DNA of 11,710 nt from NCBI GenBank assembly GCA_937997355.1, contig CALKTZ010000638.1, forward strand, positions 1 through 11,710, written 5' to 3'. How positions within the stretch are numbered: the stretch's first letter is position 1; every line of letters begins with the position of its first letter. Made by a program: the position numbers and the translations under genes. Source of the stretch: an uncultured Planctomycetales bacterium (GTDB lineage Bacteria > Planctomycetota > Planctomycetia > Isosphaerales > Isosphaeraceae). Below, one piece after another: positions 1-9,521 of this stretch. The notes under the pieces were generated by a model. It did no database searches and had not been told where the DNA came from. It saw nothing but the letters and a program-made list of their open reading frames with translations.

Positions 1-25
1 CCAGCTGCGGCATCCGTGTCGCCAT
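1..25 (-). CDS. 5' end of an unidentified gene leaving the left edge (partial)
   Basis: Only about eight codons are visible, reading MATRMPQL from an ATG at 25. The start is supported by a strong Shine-Dalgarno sequence, AGGAGG, about nine bases upstream of the ATG on the minus strand. The gene points the same way as all its neighbours, so it would be the next gene after the Mg-ATPase. Too little is visible to name a product. Confidence 0.4.
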
Positions 26-462
26 TTGCTTTGACCTCCTAGGCCAAGCCCTGCGTGACGCCGCCCAAGGTTTCCCAGTGGACCACGGCTTCGAGATGGA
101 CGTTCCAGTCGGTATCGGAGGCTTTCCGGATCTTAGACTACACGGGCATGGGGAACCAGTCGCTCCACATTGACCTGGGTGGGAATGGTAAAGACTTCGG
201 TCGCCGCGACTCGGGCGACTCAGGGGATATAGTTGCACGGTCAGCGAGCTCGAGTCATATAAAGCCCATGTCGATGCATCATCAGCGACGGAGACTCGGG
301 CGAGCGTGCCCCGGCAGGGTGGGTGGCATAGCGTCAACACGGAGATTCCAGCTTCGCTGGCCGCCACGGAAACCGTCGCACATTCGCGGGCGTGAGGGGT
401 CCTCCCGTCGAAGCTAAGGGGAAATCCGCACCATATTGAGATCCTCCCTATTCGTGTGACTG
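26..462. other. Intergenic region without an intact gene; possible degraded coding remnant
   Basis: This 437-bp stretch lies between the stop of the Mg-ATPase gene and the start of the gene at the left edge. I see no intact gene in it. On the minus strand at about 45-140 a frame bounded by stops reads SKIRKASDTDWNVHLEAV followed by a Leu-Gly run; the pattern D-x-D-W-x-V-x-x-x-A-V faintly recalls a HEAT repeat, so it may be a gene relic. A six-codon frame MVRISP at 433-414 follows an AGGGAGG site and may be another relic. A short stem (CCAGC, TTC loop, GCTGG, 348-360) has no T-run, so I do not call a terminator. Confidence 0.4.
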
Positions 463-3180
<2,718 letters not shown>

Positions 3181-3264
3181 GGCGGTTCTCCTTGACGGGA
3201 CATGATGCCTCGGGCTTGCTGGTCAATCCTTCGGCTGAGAGCCCATGGTCGAACCATCCGACGC

Positions 3265-4332
3265 TCATGGGCCAAAGGTAACGAGGGGTTTTACGACCCC
3301 ATCGTCCTTGGTCCCCATCAGGTCCAGGGCTTGATTCACCTGCTCGAAGCGGAACCGGTGTGTCGTAAGCGGCCTCGGGTCCACTCGGCCATTCTCGATG
3401 AGACGCAGGAGTCGCTGCATCCGCGCGCTGCCACCGGGGCAGAGGCCGGTGCGGATCGTCTTCTCGCCCATTCCCACGCCCCAATCGATCCGGGGGATCT
3501 CGATCGAGTCCCCGTGCCCGAAGTAGCCCACCACCGAGATCGTGCCCCCCGGCCTGGTCGCCTTGACGCACGACTCGAACGTCGCCTGTTCCCCCAGGCA
3601 CTCGATGGAGGAGTCAACGCCGAGCCCTTGCGTGACCTGTCTGATTTCCGCGACCGAATCCACCTCCCCGGGATTGATGAGCACGTCGGCCCCGAAATCC
3701 CTGGCGAGCTTTAGGCGCATAGGGACCTTCTCGACGGCGATTACCAGGCCCGCCCCAAGGAGCCGGGCTCCCACCGTCGCCATCAAGCCCACGGGGCCCT
3801 GCGCGAAGACCGCCACGGTGCCACCGAGGGGGATGGCGGCGTGCTCGGCCCCCATGAAGCCGGTGGAGAGCATGTCGGCGCAGTAGACCGCCACTTCGTC
3901 GGGGACCGACGCTGGGATCGGCGTCAGGTTGCCCATCGCGTTGTTGACGTGGAAATAATCGGCGAAGACGCCATCCTTGACATTTGCGAACTTCCATCCG
4001 CCGAGCATGTGCCCGCATTGTGAAGGATAGCCACGCTGGCATTCCTCGCATGAGAAGTCGGGAGTGATTGCGCCAACCAGCACCCGATCCCCTTCCTTAA
4101 AGCCTTGCACTTCGGAGCCCAGCCTGGCGACGATGCCGACGGCCTCGTGTCCCAGGGTCAGGTCATTCCGCATCCCGATCCCTCCGCACACGGTGTGCAC
4201 GTCGGACGTGCAGACCAGGGCACAAGTGGTCTTGATTACGGCGTCATTAGGACCCGGCTCTGGGATTGGCTTCTCGACGAATCCGACCTCGCCAATCCGT
4301 TTCATGACAAACGCATTCATCATCCTCGTCAT
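3265..4332 (-). CDS. Zinc-dependent secondary-alcohol dehydrogenase (isopropanol dehydrogenase type)
   Basis: This 355-residue cytoplasmic medium-chain dehydrogenase probably interconverts a secondary alcohol and a ketone, or an alcohol and an aldehyde. It aligns along its whole length with my recollection of Clostridium beijerinckii/Thermoanaerobacter ADH: CTSDVHTV, GHEAVG, ITPD, GWKFANVKDGVF, FHVN and the GLCPGG stretch are shared. The catalytic zinc ligands correspond to C41, H62 (with E63) and D153. The Rossmann glycine motif reads AQGPVG at 177-182, so its first Gly is replaced. At the end of beta-2, where the clostridial enzyme has the NADP-binding G-S-R, this protein has E201-K-V, which suggests NAD rather than NADP. 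C95, C98 and C106 fall in the structural-zinc lobe but not with canonical spacing. GGAGGA lies six bases before the chosen ATG; ATGs at codons 4 and 5 are alternatives. About 120 bp without a gene separate it from the upstream CheB gene. Confidence 0.92.
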   Translation of the reverse strand: MTRMMNAFVMKRIGEVGFVEKPIPEPGPNDAVIKTTCALVCTSDVHTVCGGIGMRNDLTLGHEAVGIVARLGSEVQGFKEGDRVLVGAITPDFSCEECQRGYPSQCGHMLGGWKFANVKDGVFADYFHVNNAMGNLTPIPASVPDEVAVYCADMLSTGFMGAEHAAIPLGGTVAVFAQGPVGLMATVGARLLGAGLVIAVEKVPMRLKLARDFGADVLINPGEVDSVAEIRQVTQGLGVDSSIECLGEQATFESCVKATRPGGTISVVGYFGHGDSIEIPRIDWGVGMGEKTIRTGLCPGGSARMQRLLRLIENGRVDPRPLTTHRFRFEQVNQALDLMGTKDDGVVKPLVTFGP

Positions 4333-4452
4333 TGTCTTCCTCCACAGATTGCGCGAGATTAAGGGCCCAACCGGCCGGCTGCATCGCCCTGGTCAGGGTG
4401 CGGCCTGAAGTGTCCCTGAGTCGCCTGATGCCCCGCAGCGAATCTACGCTAA

Positions 4453-5124
4453 TCAAGAATCTCCATCGTCACGCACCAGGTCGACAAGCTCGTGGCCGAT
4501 CTCCTCGAGGGGGAGCACCCGGTCCACGCAGCCGGTCTCGATCGCCGAACGCGGCATCGAGAAGGCCGCAGAAGTCGCCTCATCCTGCGCGAGCACGACC
4601 CCGCCGCGGGCCCTGATTGCCTGCACCCCGTCAGTCGCGTCTCGGCCGTATCCGGTGAGGACTACGGCGATCACCCGATCGCCGAATGCTTCGGCCGCCG
4701 ATTCGAATAGCGGGTTGGCCGAGGATAGGACATGCCGGATCTTCCGTCCATCGGCCAGGGTGAATGTGTCGTCGTGGACTTTCAGGTGGCGATCGGTCGG
4801 CGCCAGATAGACGAAGCCCGGCCGCATCGCCTCGGACTGTTCCGCCTCCTTGACCACGAGCCGGGTGCGGCGGCCTAGTACCTGGGATAGCAAGCTCGGT
4901 GCACTGGCCGCGCGGTGCAACACCACCGCGATCGGGATTGGAAAATCTGCGGGGAGCGCGGAGAGCACGTCACCGATCGCCTCGACCCCGCCCAGCGAGG
5001 CCGCAATTACGACGAGGCCGTAGCGGTTCCCGGTGGGGCGTGATTGCGCCGGCCGGGGACGCGTGTGCCCGGACATTTCGCCGTGGCCTTCGGTGGTCGA
5101 ACCCATGCCGCCATGCTGTCCCAT
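4453..5124 (-). CDS. Stand-alone CheB-type methylesterase domain protein (no receiver domain)
   Basis: The protein is about 223 residues, starting from the ATG at 5124; a TTG at 5130 would add two residues. It is a CheB C-terminal domain: the nucleophile Ser lies in VVIAASLGG, the His in VVLHRAAS and the Asp in VLTGYGRDATDG (S45, H72 and D164 counted from the TTG). These match the Ser-His-Asp triad that removes methyl esters from (or deamidates) glutamyl residues of chemoreceptors. The N-terminal phospho-acceptor domain of classical CheB is absent and replaced by a short Gly/Pro/Arg-rich leader. No receptor, CheR, CheA or CheW gene is in the window; its neighbours are stress genes. The substrate is unknown. 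GGGTGGG lies nine bases before the ATG. A broken relative lies near 10850-10945. Confidence 0.88.
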   Translation of the reverse strand: MGQHGGMGSTTEGHGEMSGHTRPRPAQSRPTGNRYGLVVIAASLGGVEAIGDVLSALPADFPIPIAVVLHRAASAPSLLSQVLGRRTRLVVKEAEQSEAMRPGFVYLAPTDRHLKVHDDTFTLADGRKIRHVLSSANPLFESAAEAFGDRVIAVVLTGYGRDATDGVQAIRARGGVVLAQDEATSAAFSMPRSAIETGCVDRVLPLEEIGHELVDLVRDDGDS

Positions 5125-5158
5125 CAGCAAAATCCCACCCTAATTCTCCCACCTTCAG

Positions 5159-5173
5159 GCGGAGGATCTCCGC
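5159..5173. repeat. Tight 6-bp hairpin upstream of the CheB-like gene
   Basis: GCGGAG and CTCCGC are separated by only GAT, about 35 bases before the CheB-like start. There is no T-run on either strand, so it is not an intrinsic terminator. It could be leader structure or an operator half-site; its role is not known. Confidence 0.3.
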
Positions 5174-5272
5174 AACCCTGAGTTCCTCTGGCCCCAGGAT
5201 CTCGGCAGTGGCTAACGACCCTCTTGGCCACGGATACCACGCATACTCTCGACCGACTATCCGCGGCAGACT

Positions 5273-5662
5273 CTAGGAGCCCTGCCGCCCGGCCTGCTGG
5301 TTGCCGCGTCCGATATCGACCATCCGGTCACGGTTCGTGGGAAGCGCCTCGTGTGCCTGTCGGCTTTCGATGGCCTTGCGCACCTCCTCGGCCGCCAGGG
5401 CGTGCATTACAGGGCTTCTACCGCCCCATTGCTCACGCAGTCGACGCTCGGCCTCGAACCAGTCCTCCCGATCCGTCCCCTCGGGTCGCCCGCGGGCAAG
5501 CCAGAGCCCATACGCGATCGTTGCGATCTCCCCATCGGAGATGGAGTCTCGCGGTTCGGCGGCGGGTGCATCCTCAATCCTGTCGTCTCGCATCGGCCTC
5601 TCGAACCCGCTTGTTGCGGCGATCCGCGTCGATTGACGTGCTGCTCTTCGTTCCCGGTTCAC
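5273..5662 (-). CDS. DUF2934 domain protein
   Basis: This 129-residue soluble protein has a recognisable DUF2934 core at about residues 41-78. The signature is an Ile/Ala-Tyr start (IATIAYGLWLARGRPEGTD), then a Trp and AERRL. DUF2934 proteins have no established biochemical function; they are common in planctomycetes and proteobacteria and often sit in stress-gene neighbourhoods. The N-terminal 40 residues are Arg-rich and polar, and the C-terminal 50 are charged, so both ends look disordered. The GTG start at 5662 is favoured by GGGGAGG about five bases upstream. An ATG at 5593 (MRDDRIED), itself preceded by GAGAGG, would give a 106-residue form and cannot be excluded. Confidence 0.78.
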   Translation of the reverse strand: MNRERRAARQSTRIAATSGFERPMRDDRIEDAPAAEPRDSISDGEIATIAYGLWLARGRPEGTDREDWFEAERRLREQWGGRSPVMHALAAEEVRKAIESRQAHEALPTNRDRMVDIGRGNQQAGRQGS

Positions 5663-5764
5663 ATCCGCCTCCCCGTCTCAGTTTGTTTTGTAATGATGGC
5701 TTTCTTACCACGTCTCGACTCGTTATTGCCACGACGCCTGGACGACGGGCAGGAACTGCATCGA

Positions 5765-6190
5765 TCAGGGCATGAGGGCACGAACCCCTGCCGGGAGCAC
5801 GTGCTTAACATCTTCGACCTCTCCCGCCGAGACGTGCCTTTCGAGGACCGTGAATACGCCCAAGGCGATTCCGACCGCGTACGCGTCGTCGTCTCCAGGG
5901 AAGGCTCCCGCGACTTCGGCAAGGAACGCCTCTCTCGTCCGCAACGCCGTCTCGATGCGGTTGGGGTCCCAGCCTTCATAATAGAGGCCCCTGATCAGCA
6001 TCGGGAGCTGTGCGCCGAGGTCGGCAACCTCCGCGATCGTCAGCCGATCGCGGAGTGCGTGGAGGACGGCCCGCAAGGCGCGATATGCACGATGCCGGTC
6101 GGTCCAGCCCAGTTCCTCCGCCAGTTCCTTGAGCCAGGCGTTCGTCGCATGCAAGGCCCCTTCGAGGGTCGCGGTTGCGGTGATGCTCAT
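5765..6190 (-). CDS. DUF2267 domain protein
   Basis: This 141-residue soluble, mostly helical protein matches the DUF2267 family over nearly its whole length. Diagnostic stretches are AYRALRAVLHALRDRLT at about 35-51, then ADLGAQLPMLIRGLYYEGW at about 56-74, followed by a second helical half around EAFLAEV. The function of DUF2267 is not established; such genes are often found beside USP, BON and Hsp20 genes, as here. The ATG at 6190 is preceded by GGAGG at seven-base spacing. The gene lies 102 bp upstream of the DUF2934 gene and downstream of a small MITE-like element, so the element sits in its leader or promoter region. Confidence 0.85.
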   Translation of the reverse strand: MSITATATLEGALHATNAWLKELAEELGWTDRHRAYRALRAVLHALRDRLTIAEVADLGAQLPMLIRGLYYEGWDPNRIETALRTREAFLAEVAGAFPGDDDAYAVGIALGVFTVLERHVSAGEVEDVKHVLPAGVRALMP

Positions 6191-6259
6191 CGTGTACCTC
6201 CACTCCTGGTACTCGGATTGCGATCGAATGCGCCGCTGGACGGGTGGGGCTTTTCCTAA

Positions 6260-6327
6260 CAGGCTCTGACAAAACCTCTACGTAAGTGTGGCAGACTAGG
6301 AGGCCGCCTGGGTTTTGTCAGGGCCTG
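6260..6327. mobile_element. 68-bp MITE-like element with terminal inverted repeats and TAA target duplication
   Basis: The ends are CAGGCTCTGACAAAACC (6260-6276) and GGTTTTGTCAGGGCCTG (6311-6327), inverted copies matching at 16 of 17 positions. The 34-bp core has no coding capacity. The three bases on each side are identical (TAA at 6257-6259 and 6328-6330). Terminal repeats, an empty core and a TNA-type 3-bp duplication are what a non-autonomous derivative of an IS5-type element would leave. It lies in the 178-bp gap between the tandem USP gene and the DUF2267 gene. It could instead be a cis-regulatory stem-loop, but the 34-base loop and missing T-run argue against a terminator. Confidence 0.6.
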
Positions 6328-6368
6328 TAAGCGCTGATGAACGGCCCCGCGTATGGTGACTGACGGTG

Positions 6369-7316
6369 CTAGACTTTAACCCCGCTCACGGATGTGTGCT
6401 CCCTCACGGGTGACCCCTTGGGTTGGGGCGATTTCACCATGAGGACCGGGCAATCGGAATTCCGCAGCGTGGCCTCGGCGACGCTCCCCATCAGCAGTCG
6501 ACCGAAGCCGCTCCGCCCGTGCGTCCCCATCACGATGAGGCCGCAGCCCGGCTCCTGCTGGGCGACCCGAATGATCTCCTCAGCCGCGTTGCCGTGGCCG
6601 ACGAGCGTCCCGACGGGATGGCTGAGATCGGGTCCGGAGACTTCGTGAGCGAGCGAGTCCAAGGACTCTCTCGCCGCCTGGACGTCGATGGGGATCAGAA
6701 GGGATCTATCGAGCACGGTCTCGCGCGGTATTACGTGCAGGATGAGTAGTCGTGCCCCTCGGGCTTGTGCCACGGAATGGGCCACCCTGAGGGCCATCCG
6801 GGAACATTCCGAGAAGTCGGTCGGGTGGAGGATCACTTCGGGCCGTGCCGCTGTACCGGCCGTGCCCCGCTCGCGGACGGCGAGGGCCGAGCAGCGGGCT
6901 CCGCGCAGCACGGCTTCGGCGACGCTCCCCGCGAGGAACCTCGACAGGCCGGAACGGCCGTGCGTGCCCATGACGATGAGGTCGCAACCGATCGCCACGC
7001 AGCTGTTGAGGATCTCCTCGGCGGCGTCCCCCTCGGCTGTCTGGTAGGTCACGTCGAGCGGCCGGCCGGGCTTATAAGCTTCCTCAAGCCGCTTTTTCAC
7101 CGAATCGTGCTCGGTCGGGTCTCTCGCGATCCGCGTGAAATGGACAGTCTCGTCGCCGAAGTAGACGGGTGCCGCCGCCTCGTATTTCGGCTCTAAGACA
7201 TTCAGGACGAATAAGCGAGTCTTGTCCTCGCGGGCGATCGAGCAGGCGGACCGGAAGGCCTCCCGCGATGCTTCCGAGAAGTCCGCGGCGACAAGTATGG
7301 TCCGGAAGGGGGTCAT
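6369..7316 (-). CDS. Tandem universal stress protein (two USP domains)
   Basis: This is a 315-residue cytoplasmic protein made of two fused USP domains, at about 1-148 and 157-295. Each begins with the typical beta strand and Asp-Phe-Ser (ILVAADFSE; ILHPTDFSE). Each has an intact ATP-binding signature G-x2-G-x9-G-S: G117/G120/G130/S131 in the first, G264/G267/G277/S278 in the second, both within MGTHGRSG contexts. The protein is therefore of the ATP-binding USP class, which acts in survival under energy, oxygen or oxidative stress. A polar tail of about 20 residues follows. I chose the ATG at 7316 because GGAGAA precedes it at good spacing and the USP fold starts there; an in-frame ATG at 7412 would add 32 residues unlike the family. 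It lies 132 bp after the BON gene. Confidence 0.93.
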   Translation of the reverse strand: MTPFRTILVAADFSEASREAFRSACSIAREDKTRLFVLNVLEPKYEAAAPVYFGDETVHFTRIARDPTEHDSVKKRLEEAYKPGRPLDVTYQTAEGDAAEEILNSCVAIGCDLIVMGTHGRSGLSRFLAGSVAEAVLRGARCSALAVRERGTAGTAARPEVILHPTDFSECSRMALRVAHSVAQARGARLLILHVIPRETVLDRSLLIPIDVQAARESLDSLAHEVSGPDLSHPVGTLVGHGNAAEEIIRVAQQEPGCGLIVMGTHGRSGFGRLLMGSVAEATLRNSDCPVLMVKSPQPKGSPVREHTSVSGVKV

Positions 7317-7399
7317 GGGATTCTCCAAATTTTGTTCGGCCAACCCGATACACCTAAGTCGCCACCGTCCTACGCTGACGTTGGCAGAGAGGGGCAGGT

Positions 7400-7440
7400 C
7401 GGCGATCCGCAACGCAGACCAGATCCGGAGCGGATCGCCG
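7400..7440. repeat. 11-bp perfect inverted repeat between the BON and USP genes
   Basis: CGGCGATCCGC (7400-7410) and GCGGATCGCCG (7430-7440) are exact inverted copies with a 19-base spacer. They begin about nine bases after the BON stop on the minus strand. The RNA would form a strong GC-rich stem, but no T-run follows. It could stabilise or process the 3' end of the BON message, act as a weak terminator, or serve as a protein-binding site for the USP promoter. Confidence 0.5.
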
Positions 7441-7448
7441 CGTCCGGC

Positions 7449-8117
7449 CTAGTAGGCCGTGATGTAGGGTGAGACCGCGATCCTGTTCTCGACCGCGGAG
7501 ACGCCGGGCGCCGCCCAGGCCGTCCGCTCGGCTTCTTGCCGTTCCGCCCAGGATCGCACATCGCCCTTCAGAGTCACCTTGCCATCGTGGGTCTCTACGA
7601 GGACTTTCCGAGCGTCCACCTCGGCGCTGCGTCGGAAGGCCGATTCGATCCGCGACCTGACCTCGGTTGCCGACGCCCTCGGCTTGAGGGCGATGAGGTT
7701 CGTGACGCCGAGCACGCCTCGCAAGTGTCGCATGGCATCCTCGGCCGACTCCTTCTGGTAGTGCCAGTCGACCTCACCCTCGAGCGTGATCCAACCCTTA
7801 GTCACCGCCACCTTGACTTGGTCGTCGGGCACGGTCGTCTTCCATCGCAGGGCATTGATCGCCGCCTGCGCGATGTCCGTGTCGGTATGGCCTACCGAGT
7901 TGCGCGGCCGGACCTCGATGTCGTTGGCGACTGCCTTGACGCCGTGGATCCGCTTGGCCACCCGCTCGGCAGTCACCTTCTCATTGTAGGTCGGCACGGA
8001 GCCGGTGAGGGTCACGACGCCGTCTCGTGCCGCGACCCCGATTTCAGCGGCCTCGACGCTGGGTTCCCACTCGAGTTCGTCGAGGACCTCATGCTGCAAT
8101 TCCTTGTCTATCATCAT
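7449..8117 (-). CDS. Triple BON-domain protein, OsmY-like
   Basis: This 222-residue protein consists of three BON domains in tandem, at about 4-70, 78-145 and 150-217. Each shows the pattern of a helix, then V-x-V/T-L-x-G-x-V, a long helix rich in A/E/R, and G-V-x-x-V-x-N: DGVVTLTGSV with GVKAVANDI, KGWITLEGEV with GVLGVTNLI, and DGKVTLKGDV with GVSAVENRI. BON domains bind phospholipid or envelope surfaces and occur in osmotic-stress proteins such as OsmY. There is no signal peptide at the start MMIDKELQ, so it is probably cytoplasmic or peripheral to the inner membrane, unlike periplasmic OsmY. AGGAG lies eight bases before the first of two ATGs. It follows the Hsp20 gene by 103 bp. Confidence 0.92.
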   Translation of the reverse strand: MMIDKELQHEVLDELEWEPSVEAAEIGVAARDGVVTLTGSVPTYNEKVTAERVAKRIHGVKAVANDIEVRPRNSVGHTDTDIAQAAINALRWKTTVPDDQVKVAVTKGWITLEGEVDWHYQKESAEDAMRHLRGVLGVTNLIALKPRASATEVRSRIESAFRRSAEVDARKVLVETHDGKVTLKGDVRSWAERQEAERTAWAAPGVSAVENRIAVSPYITAY

Positions 8118-8220
8118 CTCAAGAACTCCTGCGTTCGAACGAGGATGAAATTACTCGGCGCCGCGGGGCCGCCCGGCAGCACTCCCGGCGCCAGGAAATG
8201 CACGAATGTCTCGAATCGTC

Positions 8221-8841
8221 TCACCGCTTCTCTCGAACCTCCAGGCGGCGGACCTGCGCCTGGGGACGCTGAGGTGTCGGTATGGTCACCTCGAGAACGC
8301 CGCCACAGAAATCGGCCGTCGCCTTCTCGGCGTCGGCACCCTCGGGCAGTGGGATGCTGCGGAAGAAGCGGCCGTAGGAACATTCGCTGTAACAGCGTCC
8401 CTCGTGATCTTCCTTCTTCTCCGCCTTCCTCTCCCCCTCGATCGTGAGCCGGTCGCCATCGATCTCGACCTTGATGTCGTCCTTGGACAAGCCGGGAAGG
8501 TCGGCGCGGACGGAGAGTCTGCCGTCGCGTTCCAGGATGTCGACTTGGGGCGACCAGTCGGCCGGGATGAGCCCGGCCTCTCGTCTCATGAATTCGCGGC
8601 CCCGGCTGATGAATCGAGGAGTTGCCAGCCCGTGCGTCAGACCGAAGTCTTCGAAGAGTCGGTCCATGTCCTCCGCGAAGCGCCGCATGAAGACGAAAGG
8701 GGCCGCCACATGCGATGGATGTGCCGTGCTGCGAGGCGACGAATCGGGAACGCCCCTGCCCTGCTGGACGCCCTCCGACGCCGGCAGCCCGTTCGCCCGA
8801 TCTTTCTGGCTTGCGGTTCGGCTCTCTTTGATCTCAGCCAT
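8221..8841 (-). CDS. Small heat shock protein, Hsp20/alpha-crystallin family
   Basis: This is a 206-residue ATP-independent chaperone that holds unfolding proteins in large oligomers. The alpha-crystallin domain spans about 95-190: it opens with WSPQVDILERDG, continues with VRADLPGLSKDDIKVEI and LTIEGER, and ends with the family hallmark GGVLEVTIP at 180-188. The roughly 90-residue N-terminal arm is longer than in most bacterial Hsp20s; residues 1-45 are polar and Ser/Pro-rich, then a segment at 48-66 (FVFMRRFAEDMDRLFEDF) matches the usual amphipathic start. The C-terminal I-x-I anchor is not clear; RRLEV at 198-202 may substitute. The frame runs open far upstream, but the ATG at 8841 has AGGAGA at seven-base spacing and is the sensible start. 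The leader contains a hairpin (8887-8906). Confidence 0.94.
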   Translation of the reverse strand: MAEIKESRTASQKDRANGLPASEGVQQGRGVPDSSPRSTAHPSHVAAPFVFMRRFAEDMDRLFEDFGLTHGLATPRFISRGREFMRREAGLIPADWSPQVDILERDGRLSVRADLPGLSKDDIKVEIDGDRLTIEGERKAEKKEDHEGRCYSECSYGRFFRSIPLPEGADAEKATADFCGGVLEVTIPTPQRPQAQVRRLEVREKR

Positions 8842-9202
8842 TGTCTTTCTCCTGAGCGAAATGGTGATGCGATCGGATTGAGGCAACTGCCGGGACGGTC
8901 CGGCAGCTTGTCTATTCAGTGGTGGTAATTGGCCGGCATCTGGCTCTGCTGCGATGCGGCGAAGGAAATGGTGCCGAAGCAAGGATCCTGCTAAACCGGC
9001 CGTGGGTAGCAATCTATGCTCGCTCACCCAGCCGTCGATAATGGTCACGAGTACTCTCGGCAGGGTGATACGCTCTCGGCCTCTAGCTCGCCGCCTCGGC
9101 GAGCCGGTCACCGGGGCAAGTGGGTGGCCGTTGCTCAAACGCCCCTGTCCGGGACAATGCTGCGACTTGTACCGGGCACCGACGGAATGCCCCTTCGACC
9201 CG
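8842..9202. other. 361-bp intergenic region upstream of hsp20
   Basis: This is the longest gene-free stretch within the intact island. I see no convincing gene in it. A 7-bp stem (CTGCCGG 8887-8893, CCGGCAG 8900-8906) lies 46-65 bases before the Hsp20 start and would be in its leader RNA. A second, 8-bp stem with a 3-base loop (GCTCGCCG/CGGCGAGC, 9086-9104) lies nearer the upstream gene and has no T-run. I looked for a heat-shock promoter, a CIRCE repeat and a ROSE-like thermometer and found none I can defend, though the length suggests hsp20 has its own promoter here. Confidence 0.45.
8887..8906 (-). promoter_or_regulatory. Leader hairpin before hsp20
   Basis: A 7-bp GC-rich stem with a 6-base loop in the 5' untranslated region of the Hsp20 gene. 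It does not pair the ribosome binding site itself, so a thermometer role is not shown by the sequence. It may be a leader structure or part of an operator. Confidence 0.25.
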
Positions 9203-9454
9203 CTACCCCTCGGACTGCTCGATGAATCCTTTGACGTCGGCGATGGCACGATCGATGAGCTCGCGGCGCCATGCGTCCTGCGCGCCTTCGCCATGCAGGG
9301 CTAGGCGACTCGCCAGATAGGCGGTCCCTTCGGCGACCGTGCCACATTCGGCCCGGATTTCCGGGAAGTCGCGGTGATACACGCACTTCGTGACGATGGA
9401 ACAGTCGGGGCAGAGGCCATCATCCACGACGACACGATTTTCAGCGTCCGACAT
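9203..9454 (-). CDS. Small Cys-rich protein, putative zinc-binding, unknown family
   Basis: This is an 83-residue protein I do not recognise. The N-terminal half holds C15, C18, C24, H27 and C37, in the arrangement C-x2-C-x5-C-x2-H with a fourth Cys ten residues later. This spacing could hold one zinc ion or an iron-sulfur centre, or work as a redox switch. The C-terminal half (about 41-80) looks helical and acidic. I chose the ATG at 9454, nine codons inside the longest frame, because GGAGGG stands about seven bases before it; the upstream ATG at 9481 has no comparable site. It lies between the dodecin and hsp20 genes, so a stress role is likely but not shown. Confidence 0.68.
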   Translation of the reverse strand: MSDAENRVVVDDGLCPDCSIVTKCVYHRDFPEIRAECGTVAEGTAYLASRLALHGEGAQDAWRRELIDRAIADVKGFIEQSEG

Positions 9455-9521
9455 CGAAGTTCCCTCCGGGTTGATTGGCAAGGCCGGTGGGCGATATGGC
9501 GACCGCCCGCAAATCCGACGA

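Noticed and set aside
414..433. Six-codon frame MVRISP after AGGGAGG as a regulatory leader peptide
   Set aside because: It lies downstream of the Mg-ATPase gene, not upstream, and no gene starts soon after it; more likely a relic or chance.
5351..6259. Plus-strand frame of 302 codons across the DUF2934/DUF2267 region
   Set aside because: It is antisense to two recognisable families with good ribosome binding sites, and its own product resembles nothing.
7317..7412. N-terminal extension of the tandem USP by 32 residues
   Set aside because: The USP fold starts at the ATG at 7316, which has GGAGAA before it; the extension includes the intergenic region.
8157..8192. GGCGCCG/CGGCGCC repeat after hsp20 as a terminator
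   Set aside because: The 22-base loop is long, the arms are common GC strings, and the following bases (GAGTAATTTC) are not a proper T-run.
7536..8447. Plus-strand frame of 303 codons opposite the BON and Hsp20 genes
   Set aside because: It is a shadow of the triple-BON gene and the Hsp20 end; no domain and no plausible start signal.
8842..9202. CIRCE element or ROSE-type RNA thermometer before hsp20
   Set aside because: No TTAGCACTC-type repeat is present and the visible hairpins do not mask the ribosome binding site.
8842..9294. Upstream extension of the Hsp20 frame giving a 357-residue protein
   Set aside because: The extra 151 residues are unlike Hsp20, overlap the Cys-rich gene in another frame, and the inner ATG at 8841 has a strong ribosome binding site.
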